Source: Blastococcus sp. CT_GayMR16
GTDB lineage: Bacteria > Actinomycetota > Actinomycetes > Mycobacteriales > Geodermatophilaceae
Reading direction: 5' to 3'
Assembly: GCF_004570875.1 (NCBI RefSeq)
Contig: NZ_SPQK01000010.1
Coordinates: forward strand, 62,001-126,000
DNA: 64,000 nucleotides
Positions within the stretch are counted from its first letter, which is position 1; each line of letters opens with the position of its first letter. Made by a program: the position numbers and the translations under genes. This document shows, piece by piece, positions 8,766 through 17,219 of this stretch. The notes below the pieces were generated by a model, which did not search any database, was not told the DNA's origin, and worked only from the letters and a program-made list of their open reading frames with translations.

Positions 8766-11723
8766 TCAGCCCGCGAGCCGCGACCCGTGGCGGCCGGCGA
8801 TGACCTCGATCCGGGTGGGGATCCGGTTGCGCAGCTCTTCGAGGTGACTGATGACCCCGACGGTGCGCCCGCCGCGCCGGAGCTCGTCGAGCACGCTCAT
8901 CACCGCGTCGAGGGCGCGGGCGTCGAGCGTGCCGAACCCCTCGTCGACGAACAGAGTGTCGATCTGCACGCCACCGGACTCGGCGGTCACGACGTCGGCG
9001 AGGCCCAGCGCCAGCGCCAGCGACGCCATGAAGCTCTCGCCGCCGGACAGGGTCTTGGTCGCCCGCAGGCATCCGGTGTACTCGTCCAGGACGTCGAGAC
9101 CGAGACCGCCCCGTGCACCGTGCCGGCCCTGCGCGTCGCTGTGCCGGAACGTGTACCGACCGCCGGACATGTCCTGCAGCCGCCGGCTGGCCGCCTCGGC
9201 GACCTGCTCCAGGCGCGCCGCGAGGACGAACGACTGCAGGCGCATCCGGAGGGTGTTGGCGCCCCGGCCGTTGACCAGGTCGGCGAGCCCGCTCACCTGG
9301 TCGAACGCGGCCCGCCGATCGTCGAGCTCGACCTGCAGGGCCGTGACCTCGCCGGCGAGGGAGTCCAGGCCGGTCGCACACCGGCGGGCCCGGTCCAGCT
9401 CGGCGACCGCGGCGTCGCGCTTCCGCGTCTCCTCGGCGCACCGCTCCCCCAGCACCTCGAGGTCCGGCCGCGCCCCCAGGTCGGCGAGGTCGGGGTCGGC
9501 GACGGCCGCCTGGACCACGGAGAGATCGCGGTCGTGCCCGTCGATCCGGCGGTCCAGCACCGCCAGCCGTCCCGCGTCCAGCAGCGCCGCAGTGGCGTCG
9601 AGCAGGTCGTCGAAGCCGGCCTGAGCGGCCCGCTCCTCGGCCGCCTCCCGGGCGGTGTCGGCGGCGGCCCGGGCCCGCACGTCGTCGGTCTCCGCCGCAA
9701 CGACCGCCTCGCAGCGCTCGGCCTCCATGGTCAGCCGGGCGACCCTGGCGGGCAGGTCGGCGTCCTCCCCGCGCGCGGCGGCCAGCTCGGCGGTCAGGTC
9801 CTCCAGTGCAGCCGAGACGGCGGTGCGCTCGGCGGAGCGGGCCTGGAGCTCCTCGCGGCCGGCGGCCAGCTCGGCCGCCGCAGCGTCCCGTCCGGCGACC
9901 AGCTTCGCCAGCCGGGCCCGGACGGCCGGGAGCTGGGCAGCCTCGCCCTCGGTGCGTCCGGCGACGTCTCGCAGCTGCTGGACCACGGTGAGCTGCTCGG
10001 CCGCCGGCAGGTCACCGGCCCGCCCGCGCAGCGCGGCCAGTTCACGCTCCTGGAGCTCCACCACTGCCGCGGCGCGTGTCGTGTCGGCCTCGGTCGCCTC
10101 GACGACCTCGCGTGCCGCCTGCTCGTCGGCTGCGGTCACCACCGGCCCGTCGTGGGCGGCCGGTCGCGGGTGCTCGGTCGCTCCGCACACGGGGCAGTCC
10201 GCTCCGTCGGCCAGGCCGGCCGCGAGCTCGGCGGCCATTCCGTCCAGCCGCTGGGCACGGAGGGTGACCCAGTGCTCGCGGGCGTCGATCCAGGCCTCGC
10301 GGCACCGGGCAGCCTCCCCGCGGGCGCGCTCGAGGGCGGTGCCGAGACCGTCCGCGGCCTGGGCGGCGGTCAGGGCGGACTCGGCCGCCTCCAGCCGTTC
10401 GCGCAGGCCCGGGATCCGGGCGGCCGCGTCCCGGGCCGCCGCGACCTGGGCCTCCTGCTCCGCGATCCGGGCGGGCCACCCGGCGAGGTCCGCCGCACCC
10501 TGCTCGCACCTGCGGGTGAGCTGCGCCAGCGCGGTGTCCAGGCGGCGCAGCTTCCGGGTGAGCTCCGCGGCCCGGTCGACGTCCGGGAGGAGTGCCCGCA
10601 CGGCGGCCGCCTCGTCCCGCAGTGCCCGGGCGAGGATCCCGTCGGCCTCCTGCCGGCCGACCGCCGCCCACGCGCGGCGGGCGGATTCGAGCGCCTGTGC
10701 TGCCCGCTCGGCCTCCAGCGCGGTCCGGCCGGCCGCCTCCAGGACGTCCCGGAGCGGCTCGGCGCGCCGGCCGGAGTCCCGCTCGGCGCGCAGCGGAGCC
10801 AGCTGCTGCTCCTGCGCGGTGAGCCGGGCGAGCTCCGCCCGGGCGCGGTCCCGTCGGACGTGCCGGTCGGCCAGCGCCCGAGCCGCCGTCAGCTCCGCGT
10901 CGATCCCGGCCGTGCGCTCCTCCGCGGCCGTGGCGGCGGCGCGGGCCGCGGTCAGCCGCCCGGCCGCCGATGCGCGGACACCGGTGACCCAGCGGCCGAT
11001 CCCGGCGCCCGGCCCCGCCCCTGCCAGCTCAGGTGCCAGCGCCTCCGGGACGTCGATGTCGGCCACCTGGGCCAGGCGGGCGATCAAGGTGCTCATCGTG
11101 TGCCGGACCGCGTCCAGTCGGTCGCGGGCCGTGGCGCGCTCCCCGGCCAGCCAGTCCTCGACCGTGGCGAAGCGCCCGACGTCGAAGAGGGTCCGCAGCA
11201 GACGGCCCCGGTCCTCCGGCTCGGCCCGCAGGAACCGGGCGAAGTCGCCCTGGGGCAGTAGGACGACCTGGCAGAACTGCTCGGCGGAGAGCCCCAGCCG
11301 GGTGTGCAGGTACTCCGACCCCTCGTCGATCCGGGTGCTGACCGGCGACCATTCGTCGCCGGTCCAGCGCTGCACGGTGAGCTTGGCCTGCTCGGTGGTC
11401 CAGCCGCTGCCGCGCTTCTTGAGGCGTTGCTGCTCGGGACGCCGGATCACCCGCACCCGCTCACCGGCGAGCGTCGCCTCGCAGGAGACCTCGGTGCGCA
11501 CGTCGGCGGTGGCGTGGTCGCTGCGCAGCCGCTTCTCCTCGCCCCGCGCGCCCGGGACCGTGCCGTAGAAGGCGTAGACCACGGCGTCGAGCAGGGTGGT
11601 CTTGCCGGCCCCGGTGGGCCCCCAGAGCAGGAACAGCCCGTCGCGGCCGGCCTCGTCGAGGTCCACGTCCACGGTCCCGGGGAACGGTCCGAAGGCGGTG
11701 AGGGACAGGGAGTGCAGCCTCAC
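8766..11723 (-). CDS. sbcC: SbcC/Rad50-type exonuclease ATPase subunit
   Basis: 985 aa SMC-like ATPase that with SbcD forms the nuclease cleaving DNA hairpins and processing double-strand ends. Walker A GPTGAGKTT lies at residues 35-43 after the typical LTAFGPFPG start. Long Ala/Glu/Arg-rich coiled-coil arms (about 180-480 and 540-860) flank a zinc hook CPVC near residue 509. The C-terminus has the signature LSGGESFMASLALALGL and Walker B TLFVDEGFGTLD. The GTG start overlaps the sbcD stop by 4 bp, so the pair is coupled. Length is usual for actinobacterial SbcC. Confidence 0.95.
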   Translation of the reverse strand: MRLHSLSLTAFGPFPGTVDVDLDEAGRDGLFLLWGPTGAGKTTLLDAVVYAFYGTVPGARGEEKRLRSDHATADVRTEVSCEATLAGERVRVIRRPEQQRLKKRGSGWTTEQAKLTVQRWTGDEWSPVSTRIDEGSEYLHTRLGLSAEQFCQVVLLPQGDFARFLRAEPEDRGRLLRTLFDVGRFATVEDWLAGERATARDRLDAVRHTMSTLIARLAQVADIDVPEALAPELAGAGPGAGIGRWVTGVRASAAGRLTAARAAATAAEERTAGIDAELTAARALADRHVRRDRARAELARLTAQEQQLAPLRAERDSGRRAEPLRDVLEAAGRTALEAERAAQALESARRAWAAVGRQEADGILARALRDEAAAVRALLPDVDRAAELTRKLRRLDTALAQLTRRCEQGAADLAGWPARIAEQEAQVAAARDAAARIPGLRERLEAAESALTAAQAADGLGTALERARGEAARCREAWIDAREHWVTLRAQRLDGMAAELAAGLADGADCPVCGATEHPRPAAHDGPVVTAADEQAAREVVEATEADTTRAAAVVELQERELAALRGRAGDLPAAEQLTVVQQLRDVAGRTEGEAAQLPAVRARLAKLVAGRDAAAAELAAGREELQARSAERTAVSAALEDLTAELAAARGEDADLPARVARLTMEAERCEAVVAAETDDVRARAAADTAREAAEERAAQAGFDDLLDATAALLDAGRLAVLDRRIDGHDRDLSVVQAAVADPDLADLGARPDLEVLGERCAEETRKRDAAVAELDRARRCATGLDSLAGEVTALQVELDDRRAAFDQVSGLADLVNGRGANTLRMRLQSFVLAARLEQVAEAASRRLQDMSGGRYTFRHSDAQGRHGARGGLGLDVLDEYTGCLRATKTLSGGESFMASLALALGLADVVTAESGGVQIDTLFVDEGFGTLDARALDAVMSVLDELRRGGRTVGVISHLEELRNRIPTRIEVIAGRHGSRLAG

Positions 11724-12868
11724 AGCTGGGCCTCGGCCCGGGCTGCGGAGGCCAGCGCCCGGCCGAGCAGCTCCCGCTCGGCGGGGGTGGCCGGCACGCG
11801 TCGCACGTGGCCGACGAACTCCCCGACGACGTCGAGGTCGCTGCGGCCGCGGAGCCGCTCCTGGTAGCTCCGGGCGTCCGGGACCACGCCGGAGCCGGTC
11901 CACTCCAGGTGCACGCAGTGGGGGAAGCGCGCCTGCAGGCGACGCATCGGATCGGTCGGCCGGGACGGATCGGTCAGGCGCGCCGAGACGAAGTGGTCGG
12001 TGACCGGGTCATGGGCAGGATCGGCGAGCAGGTCCTCGAGCTCGCCGCGCAGGACCGACAGCGGCCGGGGCGTCGGCAGCTCCACCGGCCGCACGTCGGC
12101 CAGACCGGAGGCGTCGAGGTCGATCAGCCAGGCCTGCTTCTGCTGCCCGGCCTCGCCGAAGGAGTAGGCCAGCGGCGAGCCGCTGTACCGCAGGCGAGGG
12201 GTGAGCGTCTGGGGCCGGTGCAGGTGGCCGAGAGCGACGTAGTCGACGCCGTCGAACACGGCCGCGGGCACCAGGTCGACCCCGCCGACGCTGATGTCCC
12301 GCTCGCTCTCGCTGGGCAGCCCGCCGCCGACGAAGGCATGCGCCAGCACCACCGATCGCGCCCCGGGCCGCAGGAACAGGTCGGCACGCACGCGGTCCAT
12401 CGCCTCGGCCAGCACCGCCTCGTGGCTGCGCGCCGCCGGCAGCCCCAGCTCGAACCGGGCCACCTCCGGCTCCAGGAAGGGCAGCCCGTAGATGGCGACC
12501 TCGCCGTGCTCGTCGGCGAGGAGCACCGGCTCGTCGAGCTTCTGGGTCTCGGCCCGCACGTGCAGCCCGCCGACGGCCAACAGCTCGGAGAACGTGCCGA
12601 GCCGGCGGGCGGAGTCGTGGTTGCCGGGGGTCAGCACGACGGCGGCCCCGGCCCGGCGCAGGCGCGCGGCGACGCGGCTGAGCACCGCGGTGGCATCGGC
12701 CGACGGAACGGCCCGGTCGTACACGTCACCGGCGACGAGCACGACGTCGACGCCCTCGGCAGTGACGACATCGGCGAGGCCGGCCAGCACCTGCTCCTGC
12801 TCCGCGAGCAGGTCGGTGCCGTGCAGCGACCGGCCGATGTGCCAGTCGGACGTGTGCAGGAGGCGCAT
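11720..12868 (-). CDS. sbcD: SbcD/Mre11-type nuclease subunit
   Basis: 382 aa calcineurin-like phosphoesterase, partner of SbcC. The metal-binding motifs appear in order: HTSDWHIGRSLHG at the N-terminus, VAGDVYDRA, GNHDSARRL, a histidine motif LAHAFVGGG, and LGHLHRPQ. A capping domain follows. The ATG at 12868 sits 7 nt after a TACCGT -10-like hexamer, which suggests a leaderless sbcDC transcript. The upstream PH-domain gene is separated by 100 bp. Confidence 0.95.
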   Translation of the reverse strand: MRLLHTSDWHIGRSLHGTDLLAEQEQVLAGLADVVTAEGVDVVLVAGDVYDRAVPSADATAVLSRVAARLRRAGAAVVLTPGNHDSARRLGTFSELLAVGGLHVRAETQKLDEPVLLADEHGEVAIYGLPFLEPEVARFELGLPAARSHEAVLAEAMDRVRADLFLRPGARSVVLAHAFVGGGLPSESERDISVGGVDLVPAAVFDGVDYVALGHLHRPQTLTPRLRYSGSPLAYSFGEAGQQKQAWLIDLDASGLADVRPVELPTPRPLSVLRGELEDLLADPAHDPVTDHFVSARLTDPSRPTDPMRRLQARFPHCVHLEWTGSGVVPDARSYQERLRGRSDLDVVGEFVGHVRRVPATPAERELLGRALASAARAEAQL

Positions 12869-12875
12869 GGTCGGG

Positions 12876-12881
12876 ACGGTA
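12876..12881 (-). promoter_or_regulatory. Leaderless -10 hexamer TACCGT for sbcDC
   Basis: On the minus strand TACCGT is followed by 7 nt and then the sbcD ATG. It matches the TANNNT leaderless pattern; no -35 is evident. Confidence 0.5.
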
Positions 12882-12968
12882 GGTCGCGCTACCGACAGAA
12901 ACGATCCGGACGCGCCGTGACGGACCGGTCCACAGGAGTCAACCGGGTCACGGGAGGCTGCTCGGACT

Positions 12969-13529
12969 TCATTGAGGGGCGGTCCCCTGGTGCCCGCTGT
13001 AGTAGTCACCGACGTAGCCGGCACTTTCCTGCGCGCGACGGTCGGCGTCTTCCTCGACCATGTAATTGAGCAGCTGCTGGACGCCCTCGCTGTCCGGAAT
13101 CTGGCGGAGCACCGTCGCGCCGCTGTCGCCGGCGGACTCGATGGTCAGCGTCCCGGAATTGATGATCCGGTCCCACAGGGACTGCCGGTAGGACACGTCG
13201 GTGATCCGCGAGAGCCCGATGTCGCGGCCGCGGCGCGCCATGATGCCCTCGCGGAACAGCAGCCGGTGCGTCGTGATCACGTAGTGGGTCGTCCGCCACT
13301 TCAGCAGCGGCACGAGGACGAACACGATCAGCAGGACGACGGCGAGCGCGAGGATCAGCATCCGCACGAGGCCCTGCTGCCGCCCGGCCGGGATCGCGGC
13401 CATGCCGAAGGAGGCGCCCCCGATCACCACGAGCAACCACACGACCGGCCAGAAGAGGGTCAGCCAATGGGGGTGCAGGTGCCGGGCGACCTCTTCGTCC
13501 TCCGCCAGCAGCTTGTCCGGGTACGGCAT
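12969..13529 (-). CDS. PH (bPH2/YdbT-like) domain membrane protein
   Basis: 186 aa. Two membrane helices at about residues 25-47 and 58-80 (WPVVWLLVVIGG..., ...VVLLIVFVLVPLL) are followed by a bacterial PH-like domain with the family hallmarks YVITTHRLLFREGI, GLSRITDVSYRQSLWDRI and GTLTIESAG. A short polar tail ends in tyrosine/glycine. It corresponds in position to the membrane protein beside birA in Mycobacterium (Rv3278c, from memory). Function is unknown; this family is often linked to envelope stress. The ATG is preceded by a weak leaderless-type hexamer (CATCCT, 6 nt). Confidence 0.85.
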   Translation of the reverse strand: MPYPDKLLAEDEEVARHLHPHWLTLFWPVVWLLVVIGGASFGMAAIPAGRQQGLVRMLILALAVVLLIVFVLVPLLKWRTTHYVITTHRLLFREGIMARRGRDIGLSRITDVSYRQSLWDRIINSGTLTIESAGDSGATVLRQIPDSEGVQQLLNYMVEEDADRRAQESAGYVGDYYSGHQGTAPQ

Positions 13530-13580
13530 GCAGCCAGGATGACGCACGATTCCGTGCAGGGAAGTCAGCCAAGGACTGTG

Positions 13581-13612
13581 TTGTGACGAGTGTGGCCCGA
13601 AGGGTCCCGCGA
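13581..13612. repeat. Partial extra copy of the GGCCC-GAA-GGGTC hairpin half of the intergenic element
   Basis: This stretch (GAGTGTGGCCCGAAGGGTCC core) repeats the distal hairpin of the intergenic element described at 13645-13746, just upstream of it. It is closest to the same segment of the 16216-16322 copy, so locus 1 seems to hold one full element plus a half. Confidence 0.5.
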
Positions 13613-13644
13613 GGAACGACAGGCGTACCCCAGCGACAGCGTCG

Positions 13645-13746
13645 GGCCGAGTGGGGCCCGGAGGGTCCCAACGCTGGCGCGAGACAGGGGCTCCGAGCAT
13701 CCGGGGAACGGCTCGTGGCCGCGGTGTCGGCCGGAGGACCGCCATG
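13645..13746 (-). repeat. Intergenic structured element, copy 1 (directly after the birA stop)
   Basis: Read in the birA direction, the element begins at the stop codon and runs to the GGGCCC hairpin near 13650. It shares with copies at 16216-16322 and 57091-57192 the ordered blocks: a stem closed by CCTCCGG, then CCGCGGCCA, a GCCGT segment, GGAGCC(C/G)CTG, and a distal GGACCC-type stem followed by CCACTC. The sequences were aligned by eye. It lies between birA and the co-directional PH-domain gene. Confidence 0.65.
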
Positions 13747-14568
13747 TCACCGCACGTGCCGCACGTCTCCCGAGGCGAGCTCGACGGTGCCGCCCGGCGT
13801 GGCCACCACGAGCCGGCCGTCCCAGTCGACCGCCTGCGCCGTCCCCTCCAGGGTCGAACCGTCCGGAAGGCTGACGGCCACCTCGGTGCCGACGGTGGAC
13901 GACCAGCCCAGGTAGTCCTGCGCCAGGCCGGACGCGACCGGGTCGCCGAGGGCTGCGGTCCATCGCAGGTAGCGCTTCTCGACCGCGCGGAGGAACGCCA
14001 GGAGGACGGGCCCGCGGTCGACCGGCGCACCCAGCACCCGGGAGAGCGACGTCCCGGTGTCGGGCAGCTCGTCGGCGGTCGTGGAGACGTTGAGGCCGAC
14101 GCCGACGACGACCGCCTTCTCGCGGCCCTCCGCGAGGATGCCGGCGAGCTTGCGGCCGTCCACGGCGAGCAGGTCGTTCGGCCACTTCAGCGAGGCGCGG
14201 ACGCCGGTGACCTCGCCTACCGCCTCGGCCAGGGCGACTCCGGTCAGCAGCGGGAGCCATCCCCGCCGGGCGGCCGGGACGTCGGGGCGCAGCAGGAAGG
14301 AGACGGTGATGCCGGCGCGCGGCGGCGACGTCCAGACGCGGTCCAGCCGGCCGCGGCCGGCGACCTGGTGCTCGGCGACGAGCACTGCTCCCTCCGGGGT
14401 CTCCTCCCCGGTCGTGGCGACGAGCGCGGCGTTGGTGGACCCGATCTCGGGCACCACCTCGAGGGTCCGCCACAGGGCGCTGTCGCGCGTGAGGGCGGTC
14501 TGCAGGGCGGGCCCGTCGAGCGCCGGGCGGTCCAGATCCGACCAGCGGGAGGAGGGGTCATCGGGCAC
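13747..14568 (-). CDS. birA: Biotin--[acetyl-CoA carboxylase] ligase (class I, no HTH)
   Basis: 273 aa. It attaches biotin to the carboxylase biotin domain via biotinyl-AMP. Visible motifs are the nucleotide/biotin loop [13 protein letters not shown] at about residues 72-84, [19 protein letters not shown], and a C-terminal SH3-like subdomain ([19 protein letters not shown]). No N-terminal DNA-binding domain is present, so it should not be a repressor. The GTG start is divergent from pccB with only 18 bp between start codons; the likely client is the alpha subunit at 17220-18980. Confidence 0.93.
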   Translation of the reverse strand: MPDDPSSRWSDLDRPALDGPALQTALTRDSALWRTLEVVPEIGSTNAALVATTGEETPEGAVLVAEHQVAGRGRLDRVWTSPPRAGITVSFLLRPDVPAARRGWLPLLTGVALAEAVGEVTGVRASLKWPNDLLAVDGRKLAGILAEGREKAVVVGVGLNVSTTADELPDTGTSLSRVLGAPVDRGPVLLAFLRAVEKRYLRWTAALGDPVASGLAQDYLGWSSTVGTEVAVSLPDGSTLEGTAQAVDWDGRLVVATPGGTVELASGDVRHVR

Positions 14569-14573
14569 TCCCT

Positions 14574-14580
14574 TACGCTA
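14574..14580. promoter_or_regulatory. Overlapping divergent leaderless -10 elements for birA and pccB
   Basis: On the plus strand TACGCT (14574-14579) ends 7 nt before the pccB GTG at 14587. On the minus strand TAGCGT (14580-14575) ends 6 nt before the birA GTG at 14568. The two hexamers share five base pairs, so RNA polymerase could open only one direction at a time. Confidence 0.55.
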
Positions 14581-14586
14581 CGGCCC

Positions 14587-16215
14587 GTGACCGCCGCTGA
14601 GCTGGAGAGCGCCGGGGAGCACGTCCCCGACGACATCGACATCCACACCACTGCCGGGAAGCTCGCCGACTTCGAACGGCGCGTGCAGGAAGCCACGCAT
14701 GCCGGCTCCGAGCGCGCCATCGAGAAGCAGCACGCCGCGGGGAAGATGACCGCGCGCGAGCGCATCGAGGCACTGCTCGACCCGGGCTCGTTCACCGAGT
14801 TCGACGAGTTCGCCCGGCACCGGTCGACCAACTTCGGCATGGGCGACAGGCGTCCGTTCGGCGACGGCGTCGTCACCGGCTACGGCACCGTCGACGGCCG
14901 TCCGGTCGCGATCTTCTCCCAGGACGTCACCGTCTTCGGCGGCAGCCTGGGCGAGGTCTACGGCGAGAAGATCGTCAAGATCCTCGACTTCGCGGTGAAG
15001 AACGGCTGCCCGATGATCGGGATCAACGAGGGCGGTGGCGCGCGGATCCAGGAGGGCGTGGTCTCCCTCGGCCTCTACGGCGAGATCTTCCAGCGCAACG
15101 TGCACGCCTCCGGCGTCATCCCGCAGATCTCGCTGGTGATGGGCCCGGCCGCCGGTGGACACGTCTACTCCCCCGCGCTGACGGACTTCATCGTGATGGT
15201 CGACAAGACCAGCCAGATGTTCATCACCGGGCCCGACGTCGTGAAGACCGTCACCGGCGAGGAGGTCACCCTCGAGGAGCTCGGCGGCGCGCGCACGCAC
15301 AACACCAAGTCCGGGGTGGCCCACTACCTGGCCGAGAACGAGGACGACGCCCTCGACTACGTCAAGGCGCTGCTGTCCTACCTGCCGAGCAACAACCTCG
15401 ACCCGCTGCCGGCGCTCGACGTCGCTCCGGTCGACGTCGTCCTCCCGGACGCGCTGACCGAGGAGGACCTCGAGCTCGACACGTTCATCCCGGACTCGGC
15501 GAACACCCCCTACGACATGCACACGGTGATCGAGCACGTCGTCGACGACGGCGAGTTCCTCGAGGTGCAGCCGCTGTTCGCGCCGAACATCCTCATCGGC
15601 TTCGGCCGGGTCGAGGGGCGCCCGGTGGGCATCGTGGCCAACCAGCCCACCCAGTTCGCCGGCACCCTCGACATCGACGCGAGCGAGAAGGCCGCCCGGT
15701 TCGTGCGGACCTGCGACGCCTTCAACATCCCGGTGCTCACCTTCGTCGACGTCCCCGGCTTCCTGCCCGGGACGTCGCAGGAGTGGGACGGGATCATCCG
15801 CCGCGGCGCCAAGCTCATCTACGCCTACGCGGAGGCCACCGTCCCGCTGGTCACGATCATCACGCGCAAGGCCTACGGCGGCGCCTACGACGTCATGGGG
15901 TCCAAGCACCTGGGCGCCGACGTCAACCTGGCGTGGCCCAGCGCGCAGATCGCCGTCGTCGGGGCGCAGGGCGCCGTCGGCATCCTCTACCGCAAGGAGC
16001 TCGCGGCGGCCGACGACCCCGACGCCCGCCGCGCGGAGCTGATCGCGGAGTACGAGGACACCCTCGCCAACCCCTACATCGCCGCCGACCGCGGTTACGT
16101 CGACGCGGTCATCCCCCCGTCGCAGACCCGCGTGCAGGTGACCAAGGCGCTGCGGGTGCTGGCCAACAAGCGGCAGACCCTGCCGCCGAAGAAGCACGGG
16201 AACATCCCGCTATGA
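14587..16215 (+). CDS. pccB: Acyl-CoA (propionyl-CoA) carboxylase beta subunit, carboxyltransferase
   Basis: 542 aa carboxyltransferase that moves the carboxyl group from carboxybiotin to acetyl/propionyl-CoA. Two crotonase-like halves are visible: an N-half with [31 protein letters not shown] and [13 protein letters not shown], and a C-half with [20 protein letters not shown] and [13 protein letters not shown]. Length and motifs match AccD5/PccB of actinobacteria. It is followed by an epsilon subunit, Maf and the alpha subunit, the usual arrangement. With mutAB it supplies the propionyl-CoA to succinyl-CoA route, but acetyl-CoA as substrate cannot be excluded. Confidence 0.93.
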   Translation: MTAAELESAGEHVPDDIDIHTTAGKLADFERRVQEATHAGSERAIEKQHAAGKMTARERIEALLDPGSFTEFDEFARHRSTNFGMGDRRPFGDGVVTGYGTVDGRPVAIFSQDVTVFGGSLGEVYGEKIVKILDFAVKNGCPMIGINEGGGARIQEGVVSLGLYGEIFQRNVHASGVIPQISLVMGPAAGGHVYSPALTDFIVMVDKTSQMFITGPDVVKTVTGEEVTLEELGGARTHNTKSGVAHYLAENEDDALDYVKALLSYLPSNNLDPLPALDVAPVDVVLPDALTEEDLELDTFIPDSANTPYDMHTVIEHVVDDGEFLEVQPLFAPNILIGFGRVEGRPVGIVANQPTQFAGTLDIDASEKAARFVRTCDAFNIPVLTFVDVPGFLPGTSQEWDGIIRRGAKLIYAYAEATVPLVTIITRKAYGGAYDVMGSKHLGADVNLAWPSAQIAVVGAQGAVGILYRKELAAADDPDARRAELIAEYEDTLANPYIAADRGYVDAVIPPSQTRVQVTKALRVLANKRQTLPPKKHGNIPL

Positions 16216-16523
16216 CATCGCGACCCTCCGGGCCGCACCGCGGCCAGGAGCCGTCCCCCGACTCGGGTGGAGCCCCTGCGTCGTTCGATCGCGGAGACCC
16301 TTCGGGCCCCCACTCCTCACGACAGCCGTTGTTGAGTGTCGTTCGCGGGGAGCCCACCGCCGAGGAGCTGGCGGCGCTCACCGTCGTCGTCGCCGCGTTG
16401 TCGCAGCGCCGCGAGCGTCGTCGTCCGGTCCCCGTCGGTGCGTGGGCGTCGTTCGGGCACCGCCACCGCCGCCCGCTTCAGGCCGGGCCCGGGGGCTGGT
16501 TCGCCGCTGGGTGGAACGCGTGA
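16212..16523 (+). CDS. accE: Acyl-CoA carboxylase epsilon subunit
   Basis: The conserved core [18 protein letters not shown] followed by an Arg-rich tail and a terminal W-rich segment identifies the small epsilon subunit that stabilises actinobacterial alpha/beta carboxylase complexes. The start is ambiguous. An ATG at 16212 overlaps the pccB stop (ATGA) and gives 103 aa, but residues 2-39 are then encoded by the intergenic repeat element. A TTG at 16329/16332 just before the core gives about 63 aa, close to the family's usual length. I list the coupled ATG. The stop overlaps the maf GTG by 4 bp. Confidence 0.8.
   Translation: MTSRPSGPHRGQEPSPDSGGAPASFDRGDPSGPHSSRQPLLSVVRGEPTAEELAALTVVVAALSQRRERRRPVPVGAWASFGHRHRRPLQAGPGGWFAAGWNA
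16216..16322 (+). repeat. Intergenic structured element, copy 2 (directly after the pccB stop)
   Basis: The element begins right after the pccB TGA and ends near CCCCCACTCCTCACGAC. In the direction of the preceding gene it has the same block order as copies 1 and 3: CGACCCTCCGGG, CACCGCGGCCAGGAGCCGT, GGAGCCCCTGCGTCG, then GAGACCCTTCGGGCC. It also stays open in the accE frame. Confidence 0.65.
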
Positions 16524-17128
16524 GCTCCGACCGTCGCCTCGTCCTGGCCTCGGCGTCCCCCGCCCGGCTGTCGCTGCTGCGGCAGGCCGGCCTGGCACCG
16601 GACGTCGTCGTGAGCCAGGTCGACGAATCGGTCGTGAAGGCGCCACGGGTCGCCGAGCAGGTCGCCCTGCTGGCCGCGGCCAAGGCCGCCGCGGTGGCCA
16701 AGAACGAGACCGACGCACTCGTCATCGGCGCCGACTCCCTGCTGGAGTTCCACGGCAAGCCGTTGGGCAAGCCGGCCGACGCAGCCGACGCGATCGACCG
16801 GTGGCAGCGCATGGCCGGCCGCTCCGGTGTGCTGCACACCGGGCAGGCGCTCTTCGACGTCCAGGACGGCGCCGTCGTGGGCCGCGACATCGCCGTGGCC
16901 TCGACGGTCGTCTACTTCGCCAGCCCGACCCCGCAGGAGCTCGAGGCCTACGTGGCCACCGGGGAGCCGCTGGCCGTCGCGGGCGCCTTCACCCTCGACG
17001 GCCTGGGCGCCCCCTTCGTCCGCCGCGTCGAGGGCGACCCCGCCGCGGTGGTCGGGCTGTCCTTGACGGTGCTCCGTACCCAGCTGGCCAAGCGCGGTCT
17101 GGCGATCACCGATCTCTGGCGCCGCTGA
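16520..17128 (+). CDS. maf: Maf family nucleotide pyrophosphatase
   Basis: 202 aa. The N-terminal [19 protein letters not shown] is the Maf phosphate-binding signature, followed by SQVDESV, KAAAVA and the catalytic acidic motif [21 protein letters not shown] lies near the C-terminus. Maf enzymes hydrolyse non-canonical or canonical NTPs to NMPs. The GTG start overlaps the accE stop. The accE-maf order is conserved in actinobacteria and probably reflects co-transcription rather than a shared pathway. Confidence 0.92.
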   Translation: MSSDRRLVLASASPARLSLLRQAGLAPDVVVSQVDESVVKAPRVAEQVALLAAAKAAAVAKNETDALVIGADSLLEFHGKPLGKPADAADAIDRWQRMAGRSGVLHTGQALFDVQDGAVVGRDIAVASTVVYFASPTPQELEAYVATGEPLAVAGAFTLDGLGAPFVRRVEGDPAAVVGLSLTVLRTQLAKRGLAITDLWRR

Positions 17129-17185
17129 CGCCTCGTCCTGCCGTTCTGCGACCTGCCCGCGGGCTGGTCGCGACCCGAGAACTAC

Positions 17186-17203
17186 AGTCCGGACGTTCGG
17201 ACT
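17186..17203. promoter_or_regulatory. Inverted repeat AGTCCG-N6-CGGACT upstream of accA3
   Basis: A perfect 6+6 bp inverted repeat with a 6-nt spacer lies 17 bp before the GTG, overlapping a -10-like TACAGT (17184-17189). The position suits a repressor site or the start of the 5' leader. A GAGAGGGAG ribosome-binding site follows. No regulator is assigned. Confidence 0.4.
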
Positions 17204-17219
17204 CGAGAGGGAGAAACCG

